Below the pieces are notes generated by a model. It was not told where the DNA came from, did not search any database, and saw only the letters and a program-made list of their open reading frames with translations. Positions 6,656-14,412 of a stretch of DNA of 17,898 bases are shown here, one piece after another. A program made the position numbers and the translations under genes. Each line of letters starts with the position of its first letter. Positions within the stretch are counted from its first letter, which is position 1. Origin of the DNA: an uncultured Clostridia bacterium (GTDB lineage Bacteria; Bacillota; Clostridia; Christensenellales; Aristaeellaceae); the NCBI GenBank assembly GCA_934636425.1, contig CAKUAV010000048.1, forward strand, positions 1-17,898. Reading direction: 5' to 3'.

Positions 6656-7858
6656 ATGAAGACCCTGCGCATGATTCTGTGTCTCATGCTGACAGCCGCT
6701 CTGCTCACCGGCGCGGCGCTGGCCGAAACCTACACCGACGACTGGGGCAACGGCATAACGCTGAATTTCGAAATCGACGATTCTCTGCTCCAGCCGCTCG
6801 ACATATTCGACGCATACGATAAACTGCCGCTTGACAATGCCTCTGATGCGCAAATGGCCGCCGCAAAAGACCTCATTAATAAAGCGGCGGAAATCATCTT
6901 TAATGATGATACTGCTCTCGAACTCCACAAAAAGAACTCCTTAGGCGATGTTGTCATTTACGCCTATAATGGCGAAGAATGGGGAGACGGCAACGGCATA
7001 TTGCTTAATTCCGCTTACATTAGCTCCAGAAAATTTGACGAAACCGATCAATATCTGTATATGGAATCTTACATTGATGCTGAGCTGTCAGAATATTATC
7101 CGCGTAATCCTGATCATCCCTATCCTGCGGAGCGAAAAGACTTTTATGTCGAGCATGACTACATGACGCACGAAGAAGCCGACGCCAAGGCCAGAGACTT
7201 CATGTCCACAATGCGCGGCGAAGACAGTCCGTTCGACGTCGTGCTCAGAGACTGGTATGGCATTACGCATGAACAGTTCTCCGACTTCTTTGACTGGGCG
7301 ACCGAACACGATATGTTTAAGGAACCCGGCGTGCCCTCTTATTTTGCCGGCAATGACTGGACGGAAAAATACGACGCCTACTACCTTCTGTATTCCTATA
7401 CCTATAAGGGATATCCGATCTGTGATAACATACGGACAAGCTATTTCGGCACGGTTGACAGTGCCGCCAACCCCGCCGGATATATTGCCGAAACCCTGAT
7501 CGATCGCGACGGTTTTGTTTACTCCAATGAAGCCATGCTGCTGGAGTGTGACTACACGCCCTATCAGGACACCCCTGCATTGACGCTCTATGAGGCGCTG
7601 GACGTGCTTAAGAGCTATCTCGGCGGCATTAAAATGGCCAATCCCATCGAGATCAACCGTGTTTACGTCGAATATCTGCCGTACTATGTCCACGATGGTA
7701 ATCCCGATGGGGCCGCTGTTCTGCTCACATTCGAGCCCATCTGGAGCTTTGTCACCGACATGACCACGAAATACGGCCGTATGGAGAACTACATGGTCTA
7801 CCGCGTCAACGCCCGCACCGGCGCAATCATGACCAACGGCACCGGGGTGATTGAATGA
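6656..7858 (+). CDS. Secreted protein of unknown function, 400 aa, head of an ABC transporter unit
   Basis: Not recognised. A clear Sec signal peptide is present: a basic start MKTLR, a hydrophobic core to about residue 20, and a cleavage site after ALA (A23). There is no lipobox Cys, so the mature protein should be released or held by its partners. The mature chain is acidic and rich in Tyr and Asp, with few Cys, and no enzyme motif is visible. The C-terminal third (LTLYEALDVLKSYLGG to the end) looks like a compact folded domain ending in NARTGAIMTNGTGV. The ATG at 6656 has AAGGAGGAG upstream. The stop overlaps the first permease start (ATGA), so the protein is made together with the transporter. 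Bases of about 6840-7600 are clearly richer in A+T than the neighbours, which may mean recent acquisition or relaxed selection. Confidence 0.75.
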   Translation: MKTLRMILCLMLTAALLTGAALAETYTDDWGNGITLNFEIDDSLLQPLDIFDAYDKLPLDNASDAQMAAAKDLINKAAEIIFNDDTALELHKKNSLGDVVIYAYNGEEWGDGNGILLNSAYISSRKFDETDQYLYMESYIDAELSEYYPRNPDHPYPAERKDFYVEHDYMTHEEADAKARDFMSTMRGEDSPFDVVLRDWYGITHEQFSDFFDWATEHDMFKEPGVPSYFAGNDWTEKYDAYYLLYSYTYKGYPICDNIRTSYFGTVDSAANPAGYIAETLIDRDGFVYSNEAMLLECDYTPYQDTPALTLYEALDVLKSYLGGIKMANPIEINRVYVEYLPYYVHDGNPDGAAVLLTFEPIWSFVTDMTTKYGRMENYMVYRVNARTGAIMTNGTGVIE

Positions 7859-8664
7859 ACAAGCTCGGACAATGCCTCCGCGCAGACAGCTATGCCATGA
7901 CCCGGCGGCGCACAATATGGCTGCTGCCGCTGTGCCTCATGGCGCTGATCATCATGGATTCAGCCGACGTCGCGGCATATATGCTCAAGGGCCATACCGT
8001 GGAAAGCATATGGTATTTTTACTTTCAGTCCTTCTCCTTCGGCGGACTGTACGGGCCTTATCTGGGGCCGATGCTGTGCGCGCTGCCCTATGCCGGCGCG
8101 CTGGCCATGGAACGCCGGACGGGAGCATACCGCAGCAGTCTGCCCCGCGCCGGACGCACGCCCTATTTCCTCTCGAAATATCTGTGCGCCGTGCTCTCGG
8201 GCGCGGTGGCCTACAGCCTTGGGATCGTCTGTCTCGTCCTGCTGGGGCGGCTGGCCGGACTGCCCTACATCCTGGAAGATGAGATTCAAGGCATGGAAAA
8301 TTTTTACTATTTCACATTGCTGCAGACGGCCGCCTGGCGCTATTATCTGGTGGCGGCATGGTATGCCTTCCTCTTCGGGGGACTGTATGGCGGAATTGCC
8401 GCTCTGGTTTCCACCCGAACGACACAGACAGGCGTTGTCGTGGTTTCGCCGCTGGTCTTTACGTTCATCGTCATCCGGCTGTGTCAGCTGCTGACCATTT
8501 ACGATCAGTATCGGCTCGATCGCTGGCTCGTCATGCGCACAATGCCGCCCGGACTCACCATCGGGCAGAGCATATTGCTGATTACGGCGCTGTGTCTGGC
8601 GCTCTCGGCGCTCATTGGCGCGGCCTGCGTTCTGAGTGGAAGGAGGGCGATGCGCAATGCGTAA
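7855..8664 (+). CDS. ABC-2-like transporter permease, 269 aa
   Basis: Integral membrane protein with about six hydrophobic segments (near residues 22-38, 58-80, 105-132, 160-185, 195-215 and 238-262), the size and layout of bacitracin- or lantibiotic-type ABC permeases. The short basic N-terminus before the first helix (TRRRTIW) is usual for this class. It begins inside the stop of the secreted-protein gene (ATGA) and overlaps the next permease gene by eight bases. The second permease differs in sequence, so the pump would be a heterodimer of permeases served by the ATPase at 9508. Substrate and direction are not visible; export is more likely for this family. Confidence 0.8.
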   Translation: MNKLGQCLRADSYAMTRRRTIWLLPLCLMALIIMDSADVAAYMLKGHTVESIWYFYFQSFSFGGLYGPYLGPMLCALPYAGALAMERRTGAYRSSLPRAGRTPYFLSKYLCAVLSGAVAYSLGIVCLVLLGRLAGLPYILEDEIQGMENFYYFTLLQTAAWRYYLVAAWYAFLFGGLYGGIAALVSTRTTQTGVVVVSPLVFTFIVIRLCQLLTIYDQYRLDRWLVMRTMPPGLTIGQSILLITALCLALSALIGAACVLSGRRAMRNA

Positions 8665-9511
8665 AATCTGGGGCGTTGCGCGGCTGCGCTTTATGCAGCT
8701 GCTCGCGTCTGTACGCCTGCCGGTCGTGCTGGCGCTTGTGCTGCTCTATCTGCTGGGTATGTATCAGCCGCTGCGCCACTTTGCCGCCGCCTCGGAAATG
8801 AGCATAACGCCCTATTTCCTCATTTTCCTGATAAACAATCAAGGCGGGCAAATAACGCTCTGCGCGCTCTCTCTGGCGCTGTTTTCCAACGCGCCCTTTC
8901 GGGATGAGATGAACGATCTGATCATATTCCGCAGCGGTCGCGCCGCGCTGGCCGCGGGGCATTGCCTCTATATATTCATGACGGCTCTGTTCTATGTGCT
9001 GACGCTGTTCGTCATGCAGGCGCTGATTTGTCTGCCCTATTTCCGCTTTGAATCCGACTGGGGGAGTATGCTGCGCGCCATCGCAATCAATACCGTTCCC
9101 GAAAACATCATGCCGCGGTTTTATCCCAATAACTGGATTATGGCGCAGTTCTCGCCCATCAATGCGCTGATCTATGCCTGTGTGCTGGAGACGCTCTGCA
9201 TATTCCTTCTTGGACTGATCGTCTATCTGGGCAATCGGCTTTCAGCGCGCCCCGTCGGGCTGTGGTGCGCCGGCACATTGGTCATGCTGGACATCACGAT
9301 CTACAATCTCTTCTCCAGTATATGGGATCGCTATTCGCCGCTGGGGCTGGCGCGGATCGGGCTCTATCAGCGCATATCGCCGTCATACGGCTTCCGCTTT
9401 TTCGCCATAACGGCCGGCAGCGCCATTATGCTGCTGATTCTCATTGAAAAATTCGCGCCAAGGCTCGCCGCAAGGCGGCTTTGCATACGGAAAAAGGAGA
9501 GCAGGCCATGA
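8657..9511 (+). CDS. Second ABC-2-like permease, 284 aa
   Basis: Membrane protein with about six predicted helices, including VRLPVVLALVLLYLLGMY near the N-terminus, ALFYVLTLFVMQALICL in the middle, and ITAGSAIMLLILIE before a basic tail (RLAARRLCIRKKE). It is similar in size to the preceding permease but not an obvious duplicate. The ATG at 8657 is preferred because GGAGG lies at 8642-8646; an in-frame GTG at 8636 would leave no room for it. The gene overlaps the upstream permease by eight bases and the downstream ATPase by four (ATGA), so the three transporter subunits should be made in fixed ratio. Confidence 0.8.
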   Translation: MRKIWGVARLRFMQLLASVRLPVVLALVLLYLLGMYQPLRHFAAASEMSITPYFLIFLINNQGGQITLCALSLALFSNAPFRDEMNDLIIFRSGRAALAAGHCLYIFMTALFYVLTLFVMQALICLPYFRFESDWGSMLRAIAINTVPENIMPRFYPNNWIMAQFSPINALIYACVLETLCIFLLGLIVYLGNRLSARPVGLWCAGTLVMLDITIYNLFSSIWDRYSPLGLARIGLYQRISPSYGFRFFAITAGSAIMLLILIEKFAPRLAARRLCIRKKESRP

Positions 9512-10152
9512 ATGCAACAGTTAAGGTTGAACACGCGGACAAGGCGTTCGGCTCGTTTCAGGCGCTGAGTGACGTCAGCTTAGAAGCGCCGCAGGGCGAA
9601 ATCACCGGCCTGGTCGGCAACAACGGCAGCGGCAAAACGGTGCTGCTCAAGTGCATTGTGGGGCTGATGTACCTCACAGGCGGGCAGATAACCGTCTTTG
9701 ACAAGGTCATCGGGAAAGATGCGGAATTCGCGCCCGATACCGGCTTCATCATTGAGCACCCCGGCTTTCTGCCCAGCATGAACGGCTTTCAAAACCTCAA
9801 ATACCTTGCGCGGCTCTCCGGACGCGCCAGCGACGCCGATATCCGGACGGCCATCGAACGCGTTGGACTGGATCCAAAGAGCCGCAAGTGCGTCGCAAAG
9901 TACTCGATGGGCATGAAGCAGCGCCTGGGCATCGCGCAGGCCATCATGGAAAAGCCAAAGCTGCTCATATTCGACGAACCACTAAATGGGCTGGACGTCG
10001 CCGCCATAGACGATATGCGCGCGCTTTTCCGCGAAATGGCCGACGAAGGCATGACCATAATCATCGCCAGCCACAACCGCGATGACATTGCGCTGCTCTG
10101 TCATAGGGTCTATCAGATGAACGCCGGCCGCTTATCGCTCATAGACGCATAA
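9508..10152 (+). CDS. ABC transporter ATP-binding protein, BcrA/LanF-like, 214 aa
   Basis: Cytoplasmic ATPase energising the two permeases upstream. The Walker A motif is GNNGSGKT (residues 37-44), the signature SMGMKQRLG (133-141), Walker B LLIFDEP (152-158), and the switch His H189. The Q-loop region reads IIEHPGFLPSMNGFQNL, with Glu where most ABC ATPases have Gln. This is characteristic of the bacitracin (BcrA) and lantibiotic immunity (LanF) branch, as is the short length. The ATG at 9508 overlaps the permease stop and has AAAGGAGA upstream. A terminator follows after 14 bases, ending the unit. A defence or peptide-export role is the best family-based guess. Confidence 0.92.
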   Translation: MNATVKVEHADKAFGSFQALSDVSLEAPQGEITGLVGNNGSGKTVLLKCIVGLMYLTGGQITVFDKVIGKDAEFAPDTGFIIEHPGFLPSMNGFQNLKYLARLSGRASDADIRTAIERVGLDPKSRKCVAKYSMGMKQRLGIAQAIMEKPKLLIFDEPLNGLDVAAIDDMRALFREMADEGMTIIIASHNRDDIALLCHRVYQMNAGRLSLIDA

Positions 10153-10166
10153 ATCCCATCATCAAC

Positions 10167-10215
10167 ACAAGCCTCGCACGATCAGCCCATGAGACTGTCG
10201 AGCGAGGCTTGTTTT
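10167..10215 (+). terminator. Intrinsic terminator of the ABC transporter unit
   Basis: ACAAGCCTCGC (10167-10177) pairs with GCGAGGCTTGT (10202-10212). The helix continues inward with small mismatches (CGA with TCG, CAG with CTG) and leads into TTTT at 10212-10215. It lies 14 bases after the ATPase stop. Confidence 0.88.
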
Positions 10216-10268
10216 ATCGATTGAAACAATCCGGAAGCCGCACCAGCCGTCGCCCGGGTACACGGAAA

Positions 10269-10303
10269 GACCCGTCCGGCTCTGATTTATGGCCGGACGG
10301 GTC
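10269..10303. repeat. Main hairpin of repeat unit 1
   Basis: GACCCGTCCGGC (10269-10280) pairs perfectly over 12 bp with GCCGGACGGGTC (10292-10303) around TCTGATTTATG. On the minus strand it is followed by TTTCC, a very weak terminator-like tail. Confidence 0.85.
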
Positions 10304-10474
10304 GGGCTGTATGCATCTGACACTTCTTGCTTTGCGCGGCAGCAAGTGGAACCGGCACAGCCGGCGAGCCGCCCCCTAAGCGGCGCGGAAAATGTGGAAG
10401 CGGCACTGCGGCCGGGTTGCGTACGCGAAGCGGAGAGGAAGCCGCGCTGCGGCCGTCACCCGGGCACACGGAAA

Positions 10475-10509
10475 GACCCGTCCGGCTCTAATTTATGGCC
10501 GGGCAGGTC
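10475..10509. repeat. Main hairpin of repeat unit 2
   Basis: GACCCGTCCGGC (10475-10486) faces GCCGGGCAGGTC (10498-10509) around TCTAATTTATG, with one C-A mismatch and one wobble pair. It is intermediate in sequence between the perfect stems of units 1 and 3. Confidence 0.8.
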
Positions 10510-10679
10510 GGGCTGTATACATCTGACACTTCTTGCTTTGCGCGGCAGCAAGTGGAACCGGCACTGCCGGCGAGCCGCCCTCAAGCGGCGCGGAAAATGT
10601 GGAAGCGGCACTGCCGCCGGGTTGCGTGCGCGAAGCGAAGAGGAAGCCGCACTGCCGCCGTCACCCGGGCACACGGAAA

Positions 10680-10714
10680 GACCTGACCGGCTCTGATTTA
10701 TGGCCGGTCAGGTC
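10680..10714. repeat. Main hairpin of repeat unit 3
   Basis: GACCTGACCGGC (10680-10691) pairs perfectly over 12 bp with GCCGGTCAGGTC (10703-10714) around the same loop TCTGATTTATG as unit 1. Two stem positions changed on both sides relative to unit 1, which keeps the pairing. Confidence 0.85.
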
Positions 10715-10827
10715 GGGCTGTACAGAGATGATACCAACACGCACAATCGTCCAGACTCGAGCCGCCCCCAAGCGGCGAAGAGTCGGGTTGCAACGCGCGA
10801 AGCGGTGTGGCCGCGGGCACTGCCCGC

Positions 10828-12000
10828 TTAGAAGTAGCTGACCTTGACGCGCTTGCCCATCTGGCGCAGGCAGGAGGACAGCTCTTCGACCAGATTCATC
10901 TTGATGTTGAAGTTGATCGGCAGATCGGGGTTCTGATGCGCCGGATTGACCGCGCGCCCGACATAGAAGTTGATGTCGGTCGCTTCCTCAAAGAGCAGCC
11001 GGCAGATCAGCGACGCGCCGTCGCGGTTGACGCTCCAGTCGCCGTATTTCTCGTTCTTGTCCAGCGCGTCCTTGGCGTATTCGATCACCTTGTTGACCGT
11101 GATCACGCCCTCCGTCACCAGATCCACGCCTTCGATCTCGGCAATCGGCGGCACGTCGCTCGCCACAAAGTCCAGGCTTGCAATCAGCGGCTTGCCCAGA
11201 TACTTCGCCACGATAGACGACGTCGTTCCGCCGCACACGATGTGCTTGCCTTCCTTGGCGAAGAACAGCGAGAGCATTCTGTCGCAGTCGTCGCGATTGC
11301 GCGGCGGGCCGAAGAGTATGTTCATCGGCTCGCGGCGGCGAATGCGTATGGCGCAGGCGGTCGCATCGTCGCCGGGCGTGTGCTCATAGAGGCGGTCGCA
11401 CTCGTCTATGAGCAGCGTCGCCAGCGTCTTGGCCGTGTAGCCCACATGCGCGAACGTGGTCATGTAGTCGATGATGTCCTCGCGCTTCCAGCCGAAATTG
11501 TAGGCCGTGCCGATGCCCGCGTGCGGACAGCCGTCGCTCATGGCGATGAGTATGTCGTTCTCCTGAAGATTGATCACCGACTTGTATATGAGCTTTCCGT
11601 CGATGTTCAGCTCTTCCTCGCGGTATTCGTAGTTCTTGCAGTCGCGCAGGAGAATGACGTGCGGGTTGTCGTATTGTATCAGCTCGGCAGTGGTGTTGTT
11701 GATGAGGTGTATGATCGTAAACGTCGAATAGGCCACGCCGCGCACCGAGCAGACCGGCAGCGTCGCCGCGATCGTCTTGACGCATTCCTCCAGAGGCAGG
11801 CCCTCCGCCATCATCGTGGAGATGATCTTCGAGGTCAGCGTCGAGAGTATGCTCGCCTTCACGCCGCTGCCCAGCCCGTCGGCCAAAACGATGATCGTGG
11901 AATTCTCGTTCGGCTCCACAATGTCGACGTGGTCGCCGCACAGCTGCTCGCCGTCGTGATTGATGCTCTTCCAGCCGATGTCTGCGCACAGATTATTCAT
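10828..12000 (-). CDS. SpoIIE/PP2C-family protein phosphatase, 390 aa
   Basis: Predicted Mn/Mg-dependent serine/threonine phosphatase of the SpoIIE type. The N-terminal half (about 1-222) carries the fold's acidic metal residues: D23 in CGDHVD, D41-G42 in ADGLGSG, D in MSDGCPHAG (about 155) and GDDATACAIRI near 211-221. The C-terminal 165 residues (from MNILFGPPRNR) form a second domain of no known function that recurs in phosphatases of this context. It starts inside the end of the HydS-like gene with an eight-base overlap, so the two proteins are probably stoichiometric partners. In Clostridia, PP2C/SpoIIE genes beside PAS-type [FeFe] hydrogenases are taken as the output of an H2 or redox sensor. 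The substrate phosphoprotein is not visible here. No clear terminator follows; structured repeats do. Confidence 0.88.
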   Translation of the reverse strand: MNNLCADIGWKSINHDGEQLCGDHVDIVEPNENSTIIVLADGLGSGVKASILSTLTSKIISTMMAEGLPLEECVKTIAATLPVCSVRGVAYSTFTIIHLINNTTAELIQYDNPHVILLRDCKNYEYREEELNIDGKLIYKSVINLQENDILIAMSDGCPHAGIGTAYNFGWKREDIIDYMTTFAHVGYTAKTLATLLIDECDRLYEHTPGDDATACAIRIRRREPMNILFGPPRNRDDCDRMLSLFFAKEGKHIVCGGTTSSIVAKYLGKPLIASLDFVASDVPPIAEIEGVDLVTEGVITVNKVIEYAKDALDKNEKYGDWSVNRDGASLICRLLFEEATDINFYVGRAVNPAHQNPDLPINFNIKMNLVEELSSCLRQMGKRVKVSYF

Positions 12001-13666
12001 TGCTGATCGACTCCTTCAGCTTGGACAGCGCGATCTTCGTCTCAGCCGCCGTCTCGCCCAGCAGCGAGGCGATCTCCTGAACGATGCGCATCTGCTTGTC
12101 CACAACGCGGTCGGCAATTTCAACGGTCTGACGGCTGATGTTCTCCTTCTTGTCGCGCTGCACCTCTTCCTCGGTCACGTCGCGCAGTATGCACACCAGC
12201 AGTCGATACGCCTTGTCGTAAACAATCGTCTCATCGACGTACTTTTCGTATTCGGCCAGATATACGCGCTTGTTGTGAATGTCGCGTCCGGTGTTGAGCA
12301 CGTCCAGACAGTCGTGCGGATCCATGATGCGCACCAGCTGATCGCCCATGACGTCGGTCGCAAAGCGCACGCCCAGTATCTTCTGAGCCGCCTTGTTGAT
12401 CTGCTGCACCTCGAGCGATTCGTTGAGCACGATCAGGCCGTTGGGCGTATTGCGCACGATTGTGTCGGAGAAGTTCTCCGCCTTGTCCTTGAGATAGGGC
12501 AGGCACATCGACACCTCCGCCTTGCCCTGACAGATGGCGATCGCCTTCTCGCGGCAGGTGTTGTAGCCGCACGAGCCGCAGTTCAGCTCCATATCCGGCC
12601 GCACCTTGCCCATCTGGCGTAGCGCATCGCGAATCTCGGCCTCGCTGGGCATGGGCAGCGTCCGCTTGATCGCCGTGAAGTTCTTCTCCAGCGCCGGCGA
12701 TTCGGGCTGAGGCACGTCGAAGTCCTTCTTTCCGGCAAAGCGCGCCACGGACATATAGTCCTGAACCGGCGCGCGATGGAATTTCTCCATGACCGGGCCG
12801 CCCACGCAGCTGCCCACGCAGGCCGACATTTCGATAAAGCAGTGATGGATCTTGCCGCTCTCAATGTCCTTGAGGGAGGCAATACAGTTTTCCGTGCCGT
12901 CGACGGCCATGCAGGTGTAGCTGGTGTCCTCCAGCGACATTGTCTTGAGTATGCCGCCGCAGGTCGGGAAGAATCGCGCCCGGCTGTTTTCATCCGGCTC
13001 GATGCGCTGCTCCAGCACGATGTTCTCTTCCTTGAGCCATTCGGTCAGCTCGTTGAATGTGAGCACGGCGTCGGTGAGCCCCTCGTAATAGGCGGCCTCG
13101 TCCTTTTTGGCGACGCACGGGCCGATGAACACGGTCTTTGCGTTCGGATAGCGGCGCTTGATGTCCTTGCAGTGCGCCTGCATCGGAGAAAGCACCTTGG
13201 CCAGATACTGAAGCTCGGCGGGGAAATACTTCTGAATCAGCAGATTGACCGAATGACAGCAGGACGTGATGATGATGTCCTTGTTCTCGGCGGCAAGCAT
13301 CTTTTCATATTCGCGCTTGACGATGGTCGCGCCCACGGCGGTCTCCTCAACGTCGAAGAAGCCCAGCTTTTTGAGCGCCGTGCGCATCGCCTCGATGCCC
13401 ACACCGTCATAGTTCGCGATGAACGACGGCGCAAGGCTGACGATCACCGGATCGCCGGTGCGCAAAAAGACCTTCACCTTCTCCGTCTCGTCGACGATCT
13501 GCTTGGCGTTCTGCGGACACACCACGAAGCACTGTCCGCACAGTATGCACTCGTTGCCTATGATATAGGCCTGATTGCCGGAGAAGCGAATGGACTTGAC
13601 GGGACAGTGACGAATACACTTGTAACAGTTTTTACAGTTGGATTTTTTCAGAGTCAGACAATCCAT
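11993..13666 (-). CDS. HydS-like sensory [FeFe]-hydrogenase with PAS domain, 557 aa
   Basis: Domains in order: two [4Fe-4S] ferredoxin motifs (C11/14/17/21 and C40/43/46/50); an H-cluster domain with TSCCHS (134-139), PCVAKKDE (183-190) and ACVGSCVGGP (282-291); a further Fe-S motif CxxCx4Cx16C (C363, C366, C371, C388); a PAS domain (about 395-510); and a C-terminal helical stretch. All four H-cluster Cys ligands (C137, C184, C283, C287) and the proton-path Cys C136 are kept. TSCCP is altered to TSCCH, the Met of MPC is Gly, and the GGG end is GGP, as in sensory rather than catalytic enzymes. The ATG at 13666 has AAGGAG eight bases upstream. It overlaps the phosphatase gene downstream and follows rex by 79 bases. 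It probably senses H2 or ferredoxin state and passes it to the phosphatase. Confidence 0.92.
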   Translation of the reverse strand: MDCLTLKKSNCKNCYKCIRHCPVKSIRFSGNQAYIIGNECILCGQCFVVCPQNAKQIVDETEKVKVFLRTGDPVIVSLAPSFIANYDGVGIEAMRTALKKLGFFDVEETAVGATIVKREYEKMLAAENKDIIITSCCHSVNLLIQKYFPAELQYLAKVLSPMQAHCKDIKRRYPNAKTVFIGPCVAKKDEAAYYEGLTDAVLTFNELTEWLKEENIVLEQRIEPDENSRARFFPTCGGILKTMSLEDTSYTCMAVDGTENCIASLKDIESGKIHHCFIEMSACVGSCVGGPVMEKFHRAPVQDYMSVARFAGKKDFDVPQPESPALEKNFTAIKRTLPMPSEAEIRDALRQMGKVRPDMELNCGSCGYNTCREKAIAICQGKAEVSMCLPYLKDKAENFSDTIVRNTPNGLIVLNESLEVQQINKAAQKILGVRFATDVMGDQLVRIMDPHDCLDVLNTGRDIHNKRVYLAEYEKYVDETIVYDKAYRLLVCILRDVTEEEVQRDKKENISRQTVEIADRVVDKQMRIVQEIASLLGETAAETKIALSKLKESISNE

Positions 13667-13745
13667 CGAACCTGCTCCTTTCTCTCTCGCATTCCGCGGG
13701 ACAAAGCGCCGCCGGCACATGCTGCCGCGCGCTCTCCCCGGCCGG

Positions 13746-14360
13746 TCACGAAATTTTCTTGCTCAAATAGGCCAGCGACAGCGCCATATTCTCATACTGG
13801 ATCAGCACGCCCTCCGGCGCCGACAATGTGCAGGGCGCAAAGCACAGTATCGCGCTCACGCCGCTCTCGACCAGCTGGTCGCAGGCGATCTGCGCGCTTT
13901 TTTCCGGCACGGCAATGATCCCGATGCGCGTTTCATGCGCGCGGCAGTATTCGCTCAGCGCCGCCATCGGATAAACCGGCTTGCCCGAATCGCTCTGCGT
14001 CTTCTCGTCCACCGCAATGTCAAACGCCGCGGCGACGTTCAGCCCGTATGCGGCAAAGCCGCGGTAGTCGAGCAGCGCCCGCCCGAGCTTGCCCGCGCCC
14101 ACGATCACGACGTTGGCGCACGCGCCCGAGAGATAGCTTTCCAGAGCCGTTATGAGATCATTTACATTATAGCCCGTCTTGGGGCGACCCTCGCCGCTGA
14201 CCGCGCCCAGATCCTTGCGCACCTGAACCTCGCCCAGACCGAGCGTATGCGCCAGCTGCGTGGCGGATATGTTTTCAGCGCCGTGCGCCGCGCTTTTGAG
14301 ATATTTCAGATAGAGCGGAATACGCCCCATCGTCGCCCGCGATACGCCCGCCCGCTTCAC
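13746..14360 (-). CDS. rex: Redox-sensing transcriptional repressor Rex, 204 aa
   Basis: NADH/NAD+-responsive repressor of fermentation and hydrogenase genes. The winged helix includes LGLGEVQVRKDLG (40-52) and the GRPKTGYNV wing (58-66). The Rossmann domain has GAGKLG (88-93), and the family's DIAV acid site follows near 112-115. The C-terminal swapped helix is present and the length is near the usual 210. The start is a GTG at 14358-14360, supported by GGGAGG nine bases upstream. It lies upstream of the HydS/phosphatase pair on the same strand and downstream of fumarase, so it may both share a transcript with and control redox genes. I found no full Rex box (TTGTGAA-n-TTCACAA) in the adjacent gaps. 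Confidence 0.95.
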   Translation of the reverse strand: MKRAGVSRATMGRIPLYLKYLKSAAHGAENISATQLAHTLGLGEVQVRKDLGAVSGEGRPKTGYNVNDLITALESYLSGACANVVIVGAGKLGRALLDYRGFAAYGLNVAAAFDIAVDEKTQSDSGKPVYPMAALSEYCRAHETRIGIIAVPEKSAQIACDQLVESGVSAILCFAPCTLSAPEGVLIQYENMALSLAYLSKKIS

Positions 14361-14412
14361 AACGCTCCGCCTCCCTTGCCGCTTTTTCCTGTATGAATTG
14401 CCGACAAGAGCC

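Larger units (their letters stand above)
10233..10800. repeat. Tandem 205-206 bp structured repeats, about 2.5 copies
   Basis: Three successive units start at GGAAGCCGC (10233, 10437, 10642). The internal marker CACGGAAAG recurs at 10261, 10467 and 10672, giving periods of 206 and 205. Units 1 and 2 are nearly identical along their length; unit 3 matches for its first 75 or so bases, then keeps only short blocks (GAGCCGCCCCCAAGCGGCG, CGGGTTGC, GCGAAGCGG). Each unit carries several hairpins, the largest being a 12-bp stem around the loop TCTGATTTATG. The period is not a multiple of three, so frames through it are not conserved and it is not coding. It fills the gap between two convergent operons. 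Confidence 0.9.

Noticed and set aside
10233..10800. CRISPR array
   Set aside because: The repeated unit is about 206 bp and nearly the whole unit is conserved. There are no short repeats with unique spacers and no cas genes nearby.
10289..10841. Open frames of 60-135 codons through the repeat array
   Set aside because: They arise from the high GC content. The repeat period of 205-206 is not a multiple of three, so each copy is read in a different frame, and there is no ribosome binding site.
12776..13918. Long plus-strand frame opposite the hydS gene (also 10807-12006, 14451-15899, 15924-16898)
   Set aside because: These are antisense shadows of GC-rich genes. The predicted chains are rich in R, H, A, G and L, have no motifs, and the minus-strand proteins are unmistakable families.
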